DNA of 64,000 nt from Ovis canadensis (Eukaryota > Chordata > Mammalia > Artiodactyla > Bovidae). Positions 1 through 13,912 of the stretch are shown one piece after another (the first letter of the stretch is position 1; the number at the start of each line of letters is the position of its first letter). The translations under genes and the position numbers were made by a program. The stretch is taken from NCBI RefSeq assembly GCF_042477335.2, contig NC_091255.1, positions 35,690,501-35,754,500 on the forward strand. The letters are read 5' to 3'. The notes under the pieces are model-generated. The model saw only the letters and a program-made list of their open reading frames with translations. It searched no databases and was not told where the DNA came from.

Positions 1-126
1 AGTTAGGAAGACAAGCGTGGAATTTAGGGGAATAAGTCCAGGTTGGAGGTTTAAATGCAGGAGTCATTTGCTTGCAGTTGGCCCTTCCAAAACCCTGTCT
101 GAGTGGGCTGGAAACATGGTCACTGA

Positions 127-2459
<2,333 letters not shown>

Positions 2460-3410
2460 GGCTGGAAGGTGGAGATCCAGATCCTTGGCCAAGTGAATTG
2501 AGAGTTTAGCAGGGCTCTCAAGCCCTATACCTTTCTGCATCTTAACTCCATCACTAGGAGTCCAGTTCTCTCATTTCGTTTCTAAGGAGGGAGCCTAAAT
2601 GGGACTAGGCATTTGGGGGACTTGGGCCCACCTGAAATGCACTAACCGTTTATTATTCTTTGGCTTCTTGAGGAAGCTCTATTGGATGTTAACACCTATG
2701 CTGGCAATGAATGGAACAAACAACAAGAACTAGACTTGTATGCCTTCTAAAGGCAGGAACTCTGTCTTGTTCACTGTAATATCCCAGGCACCTAGCACAG
2801 ATCCTAACCTATATAGCAGTTACCTCTGGTTGAATTAATAGGGAATTTTTTTTTCCTGTGAGGAAATACACTAAGTAGTAGTGTTGATGTTTGCGTGTTG
2901 GGACTAGTGGTCATTTTTTGTTTTTGCCTTTCTGCAGTTTATCATATTTGTAATATGTAATATCTTTAGGATTAAAAAAGAAAAGGTTATTTCTAAAAGA
3001 TGCATTTGTAATGAGGATAAAAAGCACACTTTTAAAACTTCAAGTGCCAGCTTTGATGCTCAAACTTTGGGCAAGCTACTAAATTGCTCTGTGCCTCAGT
3101 TTCCCCATCTGTAAAATGAAGCTAATATTAACAGTATTTAGAATCTGCTCCCTAGACTGAGCATCATATAAGAAGAGAACAAAAACATTATACAATATAC
3201 ATCAGAGTTACACACTGATATGTTTTGTTTGGCTCATGTTGTTGGCCAAAATTTAAAATCTGGTTTGCTACTTTTAAAATGTAAAACAAAAAATGACTCT
3301 CCTTTGGGGTCGGCCTGCCTTCACGCCTCGAGTGTACTATCCTTTGTTGACTGACTAAAACTCTGAGCTGTAAAAAAATTATAAATAAATAAAAATGTGG
3401 ATATTTCACA
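2460..3410 (+). other. CHRNB1: CHRNB1 3' untranslated region
   Basis: Runs from the stop to just past two overlapping AATAAA signals at 3384-3393. The length of about 0.95 kb fits the human gene as I recall it. It contains an L2-like segment (about 2735-2850, plus strand) and a MIR core (about 3060-3145, plus strand; CTGTGCCTCAGTTTCCCC), so much of this UTR is old repeat DNA. The exact cleavage site is inferred. Confidence 0.7.
3384..3393 (+). terminator. CHRNB1: CHRNB1 polyadenylation signals (two overlapping AATAAA)
   Basis: Two overlapping canonical hexamers, 3384-3389 and 3388-3393, in an A/T-rich stretch about 930 nt after the stop codon. The next convergent signal belongs to ZBTB4 on the other strand about 680 nt away. 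The 3410-4050 gap between the two gene ends holds nothing I recognise. Confidence 0.65.
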
Positions 3411-4068
3411 GAGAAATTTGGATTTCTGGCTTCTCTTGATAATTTTTTAAGGTCTACAGTAACACCAGATCTGATTCCCCTGTTGGCAGCAACCTGCTAG
3501 AACTGATTTGTGGCTGCCCACTCTGGTCAAGGTATCTGTATCAGAATTCCTCAAAGCCCCCACCCACCTAGCCATTCCTTTACCTTGCTCATTCCTGAGT
3601 TACTCTAGACAAAATACAGGGGAAGGACAGGGGATGAGGAGTTGAAGCTCATGGGAGGCCAGGAGTGGAACAAGAAGTGTCACTTATGGCCGTCACACAT
3701 TCTGTGCCTCAGTTTCCTTTCAGTTTGGAGAAAAGGCTGTACCTGGTTGGAGGCATGGCCCTTCCGGGGCATGAAGATCATGTGCCCAGCAGGCTGTGTG
3801 AACTGGACTGTGTTAATATTTCTGCCTGGAGGTCAGAGCAAAGTCAGTTTGAGCCTAGTGGCTGCAGCAATTACAGTGAAGTACCTAGGGTCAACAGGCG
3901 CTCACCCCTACTCGTTTGCTGGAAGTCCTAAAGAGGGAAAACAGGGCTAACCTTGTAGGGATCCCTGTGAGATGAGGTTAGCGTGTCCCTGTCCAGCCAG
4001 ACCCACCAGCCACGCCAATAATTGCACCTGGCATCCCACTGCAGAGCACGATTCATTTGTCTTGTTGG

Positions 4069-4074
4069 TTTATT
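4069..4074 (-). terminator. ZBTB4: ZBTB4 polyadenylation signal
   Basis: TTTATT on the plus strand is AATAAA on the ZBTB4 strand. It is the last canonical signal I see before the convergent CHRNB1 3' end. Its use is inferred from position. Confidence 0.55.
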
Positions 4075-4673
4075 GGCCTAGAGAGTTGGACACACACACA
4101 AATGCGGAGATAAATATTGGTCAGTTTCTCTAAATCTGGGTCCTCACTACATATAGAGCTAGAGTCTGTAGAATTCTAAATCTTGCGTGCTGTGGCACAG
4201 AACCAGTGGCCTTCCCACTCCACCGTCACCCTTCTTCCCAGGGAACATGGGGAAAGAGGGCACAAACTGACAAGACTTGATAATTTTCAAAAGACGAAAT
4301 TGCAAAATCCCAAATTTCCAACATCTGAAATTCACAATGTTCAAGTTCCCCAGCTCAGATACATGTATTTTAATCTCCATTTCAGCACAATCTCCTTTGT
4401 TGCCCAGAACCACCAAATTCTGGAAACTATTTTCCTAAATCAGATTAAAAAAAAAAAACAAAATAAATGTCTACAGTCTCAGTTCTCCCAAAATGTCCAT
4501 GGTTTTAGAATTTTGACCTGTTGTGAAATTCAATTCCCTGGTCCATCCTCAACCCCTTCCATCTCCTGTGCCGTTCTGCCTCAGAGGAGTGCAGGTTAAG
4601 GATACAGGGGCACTGTCGTCGCACCCGCCCCCTGCCTCCAAGGCCTTCCTCAGTCTCTCCTGTGGTTCCGCTG

Positions 4674-4730
4674 TGTATATATATATATATTTATATATAT
4701 AATTTGTGTGTAGATATATATATGTATTAT
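4674..4730. repeat. (TA)n-rich low-complexity tract
   Basis: Alternating T/A with small interruptions, inside the ZBTB4 3'UTR. It is followed by T homopolymers. It probably varies in length between individuals. Confidence 0.8.
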
Positions 4731-6647
4731 TATGTACTTTTTTTTTTCGCAGTTTTTCTAAAGTGCCAGAAACAAGATTTGTGGGAATTTTTTAGTGATT
4801 TTTTTTTTTTTTTGCATTTTTCCCTGTTTTAATCTTTTCTCCCCCTTAAAAATTGGAACTCAGTACATTCAGTAGGAAACTCTTCACTCGGACTGCGGCC
4901 AAGACCAAGAAAAGTGCAAAGAGACGGAGGAGGAGTGAAGGAGCGACACTCCTCCATGGTTAACATTCAGGGAGCCTGTCGAAAACCTCCCTTTCCGTTT
5001 GCTGGGAGGGTGTGAGGAGGCAGGAGGCTGCTCCTGTCCCTCCCGCCAAACCACCTCCCTCCAAAAGCCATGATCTTGCCCTTTCAGCATCAGTTGAGAG
5101 GGCAGCCATCTTGGCCCCAAAAAACAGTAGCTGGGAAAAGGATTGCCATTTTGATGATGACAACTTTTCCCCTTTTTAAACTGCACTCCTCTAATTCCCA
5201 TTTATCAAATTTGCTCCCCCAAACTGGCTCTCCCCTTCTGAGCTTTTTGTGTGTGTGTGGGGTGGCGGGGGGTAGGTGGGTGGATGGGAAGTGTTCATTC
5301 AATCACAGAGTGGGGAGGCCCAGTTATCAGAATTAGGAGCGAACATTTCTTCAACTCCACCACTGGAAGGAAACATAGGGACCCCTGACCAGGGTTAACT
5401 AGTGCAAATTAGGGATTAGGGACTTACAAGGTCCCTGTACCCCATCCCTAGGCTGGGATCTTTGGGTGTGGGAAACTGAGTCAAAGATGGGGTGTAAGGT
5501 GCTATTTTGGAGGGAAAGTTGGTGGGGATACCCCAAAGCCCACCAGGGGAGTAGGATGGTTCCCCAAAAACCATCTGGAGTAATTGGTGAGGGAAGTGAT
5601 ACTGGGGAAAAAGAGGGCTAAGGTAAGGATGGGAGGTCGTGTGCAAATCTCGGGCTTACCTACCCATCCAACCCCCATCATTTTTCTGGCTATTTGGTCT
5701 AGTCTGGGAGAAACCATCCGGGAAAAAAAAAAGGAGGAAGTAGGACCTCTCCCCCATCCTATATAGAACTCCTTCCTGGCCCCCAAATCTGGCTTAGCCC
5801 AGATGAGGCCATATGCAGAGGCAGGAAGAGGTACAATCCACTCACCTCTTTCGCCGTGGAAGAGTCTGGGGCTTACTAGATATGAGGGTCAAAGCAGGGC
5901 CGAGATTGGTGCTGCCTGGGCTGGGAAAGAACTCAGCCAAGGAACAGATAGGTAGCCCTCCCTCCCACCCCGCTCTTTGACCAGGATGGGAGAGCCATCT
6001 CCACAGTCTTGGAGTAGGAGGAGGAATATGGAAGATCCAAAGGCGTAGAAGCCAAAGAAGGCATGGCATCTTAACGTGAAGGGAACAGGGACACAGAAAC
6101 CCACCCTTGGGAAGAATGGCATCTGAAGCCCACTCCCAGGTGGGTAAGTGTTGGGTATCACAATGGTCTGGTCCAGGCCCTGGGCCACAAAAGGATGGAA
6201 TGTGCTAGGAAGCATCTGGGCAAGGGCTTAGAGAAAGCTTCAAGATGCAGGGTGGGGAACATTCGGGGAGAAAGATGGTTTCCCCCTAAGTTTAGGAATC
6301 AGAGGGCGGGTTAGACATTCAGAGCTGGTGGGGGCCGTGAGTAGAGATTCATGGAAGTATATTGCTCAGTTGCCCCAAGGGCTGGAGGAGGGATGAGCTG
6401 GCCCTGCCCCTCACGGAGGCCATTCCCTGGAGGAGAACTGAGAGGGGAACCACCGAAGACCCCTTCCCAGGTGGTGGGAAAACTACAATCTCACACAAAG
6501 CAGCCTGACCCCTGAGCTCCAGAGGCCCCCAGGTCCCTGCACAGGAGTGTGGAGGGGCTCCCAAGGGGCAGGGAGGCCGGGGAGCTGGTAGTGGCGGGGG
6601 TTCGGGGAGGGTGGCATCTGGTGAAAGGGGGGATCTGGGTCCAGAGC

Positions 6648-9600
6648 TCACCCCACATCTCCCTTCTGGGTTCTTTCAACCCCTGCCCTCTCCCCTTCTC
6701 CCTTGGGGGCAACCGGTGGAGGAAGAGTTGGGGGTGGTGGGGTTGGGGGGGTAGGGGCTGCTGCTTGAGGATTGACTGCGTAGCCAAAGACCCCTGGTAG
6801 GAAGGGAAGGGCCCCCCCACCCTTCTCATCAGGTAGGACCATGTTAAGAGCGACCGGGAGAGCGGCCAAATTGCTGAAGTTGTAAGGGTAGGCGGCGAGG
6901 AGCTGGGGACCATAGACGAGTGGGTAGGGCTCAGGGTAGAAGGTGACTTTGGCAGCCCCCATCGCCTCCATCCGCTCTCCCCCGCCAGCCCCGCCTGGCC
7001 CCTCACTCCCACCTTTTCCCCTGCCACTGCCTGATTCCCGGCCACTCCCAATCAGAGCCAGTGGAAATTCCTGCACAGGTGGGTATGCATAGGTGGCCCC
7101 TCCTGCCCCCACGGAGGGCTCCTCTCCTCCCGAGATGACAGGGTCCTGGAGCGAGGCAGGCTCAGAAGCTTCCTCGGCAGGAGCACTTCCGCCTCCACCA
7201 CCTGCCTCCCCGCTGGAGGAGGAGACCTGCATCTCTTGGGGGGCCTCCTCCTTGATCTCCCCGGCTCTGGCACCAGTGCTGCCCTTGGAGTAGGCGATGA
7301 CAGGCGTGGGGGTGCCCCCGGGTCGCTCGGCAGCATGCCTCTGCCCATGGCGGCTCAGGGCAGCGGCTGTCTTGCACACCTTGGCGCAGTGAGGGCAGGT
7401 GAGGCGGGTGGAGGGCTTCCGTCCAGACCGGGAGCTGTGGGGGCCCCCGCTGTGGGCCTCCTGGTGCTTGCGCAGCTTCCTCAGACTGGCGAATGTCTGG
7501 GCACAGTCCTCACAGCGGTGTCTCCTCTCGCTACGGGCACGCCCCGTGGGGCCCTCAGCTGCTGGAGTCTCCTCCCAGCTCCTCCGTTCCAGCTTCTGTC
7601 TCCAGCGAGGTGGCCGGCGGCTTCTGGGCATCCCGCTGCCCCCGCTGCTAGCCGGGGCCGCGGCTCCGGCCTTGCGCTTGGGCTTGTAGGAGTAGTAGGG
7701 CCTCCAGAGCTGGTCCTCGCCGCCAGCCTTGGACTCCCCCTGCTCCTCCTCCTCCTCGTCCTCGTCCTCCTCGTCCTCCTCCTCCTCCTCGCTCTCCTCC
7801 ACCTCCTCGCCGCTTAGCTCCCCGGGACGCAGGTCTGTTTCTGAGATGCGGCGCTTGACAATCGCCTCCTCACCGATTCGCACAGTGATCTGACACAGTG
7901 GCGGTGGGGCCTGGGGCTGAGAGGGGCCCCGGCCAGGCCCTGCAGGGGGACCCGCGCCCCCGCCAATCCCGCCAGCTGGCTTGGCTGTGTACGTCAGAGT
8001 CCTCATGGCCCGCGGGTTCCGGCCCTTGGCCTCCTCCGTGGCTGTGGCGGGCCCTGCAGCTGTGGCTGGGCTGCCTGCTGTGGCTGGGCTGGTTGGTGTG
8101 GCTGCAGGTTCGGGGGGAGGAGGTGGGTACTCACGTTTTTTGGGGGGCCGTGGGGGAGCAGTGTAAGTGATGACTGAGGCGGCTTGGGCCCCCCCTGTGC
8201 TGGCCGGCCCACTCCCTGCTCCACCACTGCTGCTGCCCCCATGTACAATGACTGAGGGAGCCGGGTGGGCAAAAGTGATGACAGATGGTGGGGGGCCAGG
8301 CTCTGGGGCAGGTGGGGGTCCAGGTGGCGAGCTGGCCGGCATCACCACAGGGGCCGGTGTGTTGAGGCTTGGAGACAGGGGGGCCTCGGGGGCTCCCTGG
8401 CTGTAGGTCTTGTAGGGCCGCTTGGCTGCTCGCATGGGGAGCAGGCGGTACAGCTTGAGGGTATTGAGCTTGGGCTTATAGCCTCCATTGGGCGTCTTCT
8501 CACTGGCCAGGAGGCTCGGGCTAATGCCGTGGAAGGCTCGCTGGTGGGTCTTCAGGTTATAGTAAGTGACAAAAGTCTCCCAGCAGAAGATGCACTGGTA
8601 CCTGGGCCAGGGACAGAGCCAGTTGAGTCAGGGGCCCTGAGGCTAGGGCCTTAACTTTCCATTTTCTCTCCTGTCTCCGCTCAGACCTTGACCTGCCCCA
8701 GCCATCTGCTCACCCTTCTCTCATGCTGCTTGTCTCACCAGCCTCAGAAGGGACACCAGTCCTAGTTCAGTGTCCCCCACTGGCTGTGCAACGCCAGGCC
8801 TCAGCTGTTCCATCTGTGAATTGGGAATAATCACATACCTTGCCTAACTCCCAAAGCCGCCTTCTGAAGCTCACCCGACAGATGGGGAAGTATCTTATCA
8901 ACAAGGATACATTAGAACAGTAGATGAACATGCCTGTGCTTCCTATTGTCCTGCCCCATGAGGCAACTTTCTGTTTCCTCCTTGGCCTTTTCCACATCAC
9001 CAAGCCAGGACGTGACACCTGGCGGTGCTAAGAAATAAACATCAGTGGAAGGAAACGGGGCTGGAGGGAGGCAGAAGGGTGAATGACAGAAAGCACACGA
9101 GCAGGGGCCAGTGGGTGAGCAGGCATCTGAGAATGGCTTTCTGGGCCCCATGCTCTGCCCATTCCCTCCCTTGTCCATTTGGTCCCTAAGTGGACTAGGT
9201 CCCATGTGACCTCTCCACCCCCATCCACCCCGAGTCCCTGGCTGTCCAGAGCACTCACCTGCGCTCCCCGGTGTGCCACACCTCGTGTTTGGTTCGGTAC
9301 TCAGCCAGTGCGAACACCTTCTCGCAGTAGCGGCAGGGGTACTTCCTCCGCCATGAGTGTACATTGCTGTGCCGCTTTAGGCTGGACAGGGTCACGTAGG
9401 AACGCTCACAGGCCGCGCACACATAGAGCACGTGGCCACCCACCACCTTCACCACGTGCTCAGGACCACCTCGGAAGCCTACCGCTGGGGGCAGGGCCGA
9501 GGCGTCCACTCCTGCAGGGCCACTGGGGACAGAACCCCTGGCTCCCAGCCCAGCGGACCCCCGAGTGCTGGCTTCCCTCCGGCACTGGGCCTCATGGGTC

Positions 9601-10016
9601 TGTAGCCGCTTGGGATGGATGAAGCTTTTCCCACATCGGGGGCAGGGGAGGGGCCGCCGGGACAAGGCAGGCTGTGAGTCAGGGCCCTGGGCCTCAGCCC
9701 TGTCCCCCTCCCACTCCCCAGCTGGCCTAGGCCCAGGCCCAAAGCTGTCCTCCTCAGGCTGTGAGGTGGCCACGGGAGCTGGAGCGGGAGGCACCCAGGC
9801 ATCACCCCCCTCCCCCAGGCCCTGCAGCCGGGAGATGCCCAGACGCCGTCCCAGAGCACCAATCTCTGCCACAGCTGCCCCGTCCCCTCCACCACCAGGC
9901 AATGCCAGCCGGGCACTGTAGATGAAATTGAGGACATCAGAGAAGGCAGCTGCTGGGACCCCTGGCAGCTCCAGGACCCGAGGTGGGGATGATGCTGAAG
10001 GTGAGGCTGGAGAGGG

Positions 10017-10052
<36 letters not shown>

Positions 10053-10313
10053 GGAGGAGGAGGCCGCTGTGGTGGTGGTGGGGTTGGGGGCTGAGCCCCC
10101 AGTGATGGGTGGGAGGGGCAGTGGAGCTGAAGCCAGCAGTGCCTCTCTGAAGAAGGGACTAGAAGCAGCCAGGACGCTGCGGTGAGCTGGGAACTTGGTA
10201 TCTCCGGCTATGAGGGTGACGTCACAGAAGAGGCCACGAAGCCGCTGTTCATTGAGCTGGCGCAGAACGGCGGGTGCATGGGACGGGTCTGTCACCTCTG
10301 CTGGGGGTGGCAT
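6648..10313 (-). CDS. ZBTB4: ZBTB4, BTB/POZ and zinc-finger methyl-CpG-binding repressor
   Basis: Nuclear transcriptional repressor related to Kaiso (ZBTB33), known to bind methylated CpG. CDS is join(6648..8601, 9259..10313) on the minus strand: 3009 nt, 1002 aa (human about 1013). The phase-2 junction gives GERR|YQC with a CAG acceptor and GTGAG donor. Residues 1 to about 165 form a BTB domain (LFCDVTLIAGDTKFPAHR), split by a poly-serine run at about 85-101. C2H2-type fingers lie at about 226-246, 299-321, 327-349, 355-378, 715-735 and 754-774. The first ends in Cys instead of the second His (THEAQC), as expected of a degenerate finger. A Glu/Asp-rich run sits at about 617-638, and long Pro/Ala/Gly regions look disordered. 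The start ATG at 10313 lies 9 nt inside its exon, which begins at 10322 after an ATCTAG acceptor. Confidence 0.96.
10009..10063. repeat. ZBTB4: Homopurine (GGA)n tract encoding poly-serine
   Basis: About 55 nt of uninterrupted purines on the plus strand; the complementary strand encodes the serine run within the ZBTB4 BTB domain. A triplet repeat of this kind is prone to length change. Confidence 0.85.
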
Positions 10314-10762
10314 GGCGCCAGCCTAGATGGAGAAGAGGTCAGGGAAGGATCTCAGAGGCTGGGCGGAGGGCTGGGGGCTTTCAAGTCAGAGGCGAGCTGG
10401 GCAGGGGTTGGAGGCTGTTGGCCAGAGGCTGGTGGAAGGCTGACTGACTTCTGATCATGGAAGTGAGGGGTTAACCTTAGCTACCCCACATCTGGCCAAC
10501 GTCCAACACCCCTCTGTCAGACATCTGGGGCTGAAAGAGGCCAGGGATTCCTCAGGTCTTGATGAAGGTCAAGGGTCAAGACTTCCAAGTTACAGACTAA
10601 CCGGGGGGAGCAATGGACACCTCTCTCCCACTGGGAGGGGGAGGGAGCCCCCACAGCTGATGGCCATTTCTCAGGCCTCCTCAGCCTGGAGGATATGGCT
10701 GCTTTGCTCGCCTGCAGCCTCAGGCCCAGTCTCCCTCCCAGCAGACCTCTCACCCGTCTCAC

Positions 10763-10832
10763 CTGAGAGCACAGCCAACATGGAGTGGAGCGGAGGTGGC
10801 TCAGCAAGTCCCTTCTGCCGTGCTTCTTCCCT
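10763..10832 (-). other. ZBTB4: Probable ZBTB4 noncoding 5' exon
   Basis: On the minus strand a pyrimidine-rich TTCTCCACAG acceptor ends at 10833 and a CAG|GTGAGA donor starts at 10762. They bound a 70-nt exon that would splice to the coding exon at 10322. It contains one ATG 19 nt before its 3' end, out of frame with ZBTB4. Support is splice-signal reading only, without transcript data. Confidence 0.5.
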
Positions 10833-11063
10833 CTGTGGAGAAACCGAAACTGCGTCCTCGGGAAGGGAACTGGGCGGGAGGCCGACCCAGGAGGTGGGGA
10901 GTGGTGCCGCATGGAGGGTCAGAGAGCCTGGGCAGCTCTAGAGACCCTGACCCTCCTGGGAACCAATCGGGTTACTTGCTCAGTGGCCTCTAATCAGACC
11001 TAGGATGCCACAGATTATTGCAAAGCCTGTACTGCTGGCCCCCAGAAGTACAGGAATAAGATA

Positions 11064-11200
11064 ATTTGCATATTCCCAATTTGCCTCAAAAAAATGCAGC
11101 GACATCGGTTCAATCCTGTAGGCCCAGGGAACCCTGCTGGATCAGTCTCAAGTCCCTTGAGCCCAATCTTTGGGACTCAAAGGAAATCAAAGATTTGCAT
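11064..11200. promoter_or_regulatory. Candidate element with two perfect octamers (ATTTGCAT)
   Basis: ATTTGCAT at 11064-11071 and again at 11193-11200, 129 bp apart, in an otherwise repeat-free A/T-rich part of the ZBTB4 5' intron. A CCAAT-type ATTGG follows at about 11261. This is the POU-factor consensus. No TATA/PSE arrangement of a Pol III gene is evident. Regulatory function is inference. Confidence 0.3.
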
Positions 11201-12267
11201 GTTGTCTCTCATTATAACAGTCTTATTTACATATCAAAATAGATTTGTTTGACCTTTTTCATTGGACCAAGCTGCTAGATATTCAAATTAGCAGAGGACT
11301 TCGTCACATAAATCTTAGAGAAGGTTTCTAGGTGCCGGGGACCACGGAAGACCACCGTCTCGCACACACGTGCCAGCTTGCTCCAGTCTCTGGGAAGGCC
11401 ACCAGACTGGAAGTGAGGAAGCTTGGGTCCCCCTCCTTACTCTGAGAGGTGGTGGATTTGGGCCTTTGGCTTAAAAAAAAGTGAGGGTGGGGCAGGGAAC
11501 ACAACCCCTACCTCACCTCTTGCTGGGAGGCTCATCCAAAAGGAATAGCAGGTAACCCAAATGTGAGCCATGGCAGTCACTGCCCGCAAGGCAACTCACA
11601 CCTTCAGCTTTGGGGGCTCAATTTTCAGTTGAAGATCTCAGTTCCAGAGCCATAGAGTAACTTAGCCAAAGACACACAGAGCTGGTCCTAACAGGTGGGG
11701 CCTATTCACAGAGCCAGGCCTGCTGACCTGAGAGCAGAGCTCTCAGCTCCTCTTGTCTACCCTCCACAAAGTCTGGGGGCCCTCCCCTTCCACACGCCCG
11801 GGGTCACACATGACCTCTGAGGTGTCCTGTGTCAGGAGTTCCTCATTCAATTCCCACCCCACCCCCCCAAAATGCTCTCTTCCTATTTATTACTCATACT
11901 GTCTGGACTAAGAGGCCTTTTCTCTTCAGCCAAAAGGCAGCCCTCAGTCCTCTCCCGGAGGAGGTAAACAGGGATGAGAATCAAAGTTTCTCACAGCCCT
12001 GAGTGCCAGGCACACACCTAGGTCAAGTGCTACCCCATCAGTTGATGGACTGCAGGTGGGTCAGGAATCCAGGGGAAGGATTCCTGGGCTGGTGTTCACA
12101 TCTGTTTGCAAAATGGGGAAAGAGAACAAGGTCTCCTCCTCCCTTCTGTGACAACCACCAGCCAACAGGGACCCCCAAGAGTCGGTGCTTCACTGGCATT
12201 ACCTCATTTGCTCTTCATCATGACTCTAAAATGTAGCAGTTAGCTTCACTTTAAGTGACAGGCAGGG

Positions 12268-12475
12268 ATTTCCCTGGTGGGGCAGTGGATGAGAATCCGC
12301 CTGCCAACGCAGGGGACACAAGTTCGATCTCTGGTTTGGGAAGACCTCACATGCCAAGGAGCAATTAAGCCCAAACACCCTAGAGCCCGTGCTCTACAAG
12401 AGAAGCCACCGCAATGAGAAGCCTATGCACCGCAAGGAAGAGTAGCCCCCGCTTGCCGCAACTAGAGATATACGA
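12268..12475 (+). repeat. CHR-1 type SINE
   Basis: Sense-strand tRNA-like head (GGGATTTCCCTGGTGGGGCA; AAGTTCGATCTCTGG), then the CHR-1 body (GAGAAGCCACCGCAATGAGA; AGTAGCCCCCGCTTGCCGC). It lies in the ZBTB4 5' intron. Confidence 0.85.
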
Positions 12476-12819
12476 GATCAGTTAGTCGCAGGGCTGGGAT
12501 CTGTTCGGCTCCAACGCTTTCATTCTTGATTATACTACATCAGGATGAAAGAGATGTTTACGGCTGTGATACTGTGATATAAGAAATTAAGCTGACCCTT
12601 GAACAACTGCGTAGATCCACTTCTATGTGGATTTTTTTCCAGTAGTAAATACTACAGTATTCCAAGATCTGCGGTTGGTTGAATCTGAGCACGCAGAAGA
12701 ACCCTGGATACGGACTGTAAGGCTATACTTAGATTTCCCACTGGGTAGAGTGTCCATGCCCCTAACCCCTACATTGTTAACGGTCAGGTATAATATATTT
12801 GGTTCTGGTCTCCATTCTT

Positions 12820-12977
12820 TTTAAAAAATATATATTTGGCTTTGCTGGGTCTTAGTTGCGGCATTTGGAATCTTTTAGGTGCAGCTTGTGGGATCTAGTT
12901 CCCTGACCAGGGATCAAACCTGGGTCTCCTGCATTGAGAGTGTGAAATCTTAGTCACTGGACCGCCAGGAAGTCCCC
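12820..12977 (-). repeat. CHR-2 type SINE
   Basis: Antisense copy: GGCTTTGCTGGGTCTTAGTT, then GTTCCCTGACCAGGGATCAA and GGACCGCCAGGAAGTCCCC. Confidence 0.85.
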
Positions 12978-13039
12978 TTTGTTCCCATTCTTGACACAGG
13001 GCTCCTAAAACTCTTGTAATTTCCCAAGTGATAGAAGCG

Positions 13040-13212
13040 CTGTTGTTTAGTTGCTCAGTGGTGCCTGACTCTTTTGTGACCCTGCGAACTGTAGCCCGCC
13101 AGGCTCCTCTGTTCATGGGATTTTCCAGGCAAGGATACTAGGCTGCCATTTCCTTCTCCAGATAGGGGTGTTGCTGCTGCTGCTGCTGCTAAGTCGCTTC
13201 AGTCGTGTCCGC
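13040..13212 (-). repeat. Bov-tA/BovA fragments with a (TGC)n tract
   Basis: Antisense Bov-A core (GACCCTGCGAACTGTAGCCC ... CATTTCCTTCTCCAG) at 13040-13165. This is joined to a second truncated antisense Bov-A end (TAAGTCGCTTCAGTCGTGTC) preceded by a TGC-repeat run at about 13170-13188. Confidence 0.8.
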
Positions 13213-13758
13213 AGGCATCTTATTCTAACATTTGACCCCAGTTCCTAACATCAAGCTCCTAAACTAAACCCCTTGGAATTTCCTGGGTGACAGAAATGTC
13301 TCTTGTTCTAAAGAGGTGACTCTCCATGTAGTCCTGGATGGGGGCTGGTCACCGGAAAGGCCAAGCCATGATGAGAAGTTTGGAACTTTCAGCCCCAGCC
13401 CCCATTGCCTCTGGGGACAGGAGAGGGCCTGGAGACTGAGTTAATAATTGATCATGCCTATGTGATGAGGCCTCCATAAAAATCCCTAAACTATGGGGTT
13501 CAGAGAGCTTCCAGTTCCTAAACACATCTCCATGGTGAGAGGGTGGCACAGCCCAGCTTTGTGGAGACAGAAGCTCCTGCACTCAGGACCCTTCCAGACC
13601 TCTTCATCTGGCTATTATCATATCCTTTATTATATGATAAACTAATAAACACAAGTATTTCCCTCAGTTCTATAAGCCATCCTAGCAAATTATCAAATCT
13701 GAGGAGGCGGGTTGTGAGAAAGCCTGATTCTTGCTGGTCAGTCAGAAGTACAGGAGGT

Positions 13759-13912
13759 TTGGGGAATTCCCTGGTGGTCCAGTGGTTAGGACTCTGAGCT
13801 TCCACTGCAGCGGACATGGGTTCAATCCCTGGTCTGGAAACTAAGATCCCACACTCAGCGTGGTGTGGCCAAAAAAAGTTAATAAAAATTTTAAAAAGCT
13901 GTAAAAAAAAAA
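13759..13912 (+). repeat. CHR-2 type SINE with intact TSD
   Basis: Sense copy starting GGAATTCCCTGGTGGTCCAG and ending in an A-rich tail. The 13-bp target-site duplication AAGTACAGGAGGT lies at 13746-13758 and 13913-13925. Confidence 0.92.

Larger units (their letters stand above)
4050..6647 (-). other. ZBTB4: ZBTB4 3' untranslated region
   Basis: No intron is evident between the stop codon and a minus-strand AATAAA (plus-strand TTTATT, 4069-4074). This gives a UTR of about 2.6 kb. It holds an A/T dinucleotide tract at about 4674-4730, T-rich runs at 4739-4748 and 4799-4814, and two GCACUUU seed-type sites (plus-strand AAAGTGC at 4760-4766 and 4911-4917). Open frames inside it on either strand look like chance. 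Confidence 0.7.

Noticed and set aside
7236-7817. 193-codon plus-strand open frame over ZBTB4
   Set aside because: Leucine/alanine/glycine-rich antisense of the acidic and proline-rich ZBTB4 exon. It has no independent support.
11064-11340. Possible Pol III snRNA-type gene (octamer plus downstream elements)
   Set aside because: No convincing PSE, TATA box at the right spacing or T-run terminator after a structured RNA could be placed.
12268-12345. tRNA-like heads of CHR and Bov-tA SINEs as tRNA genes
   Set aside because: They have A/B-box-like text (GGTTCAATCCC) but belong to SINE bodies with tails and target duplications. No intact cloverleaf is present.
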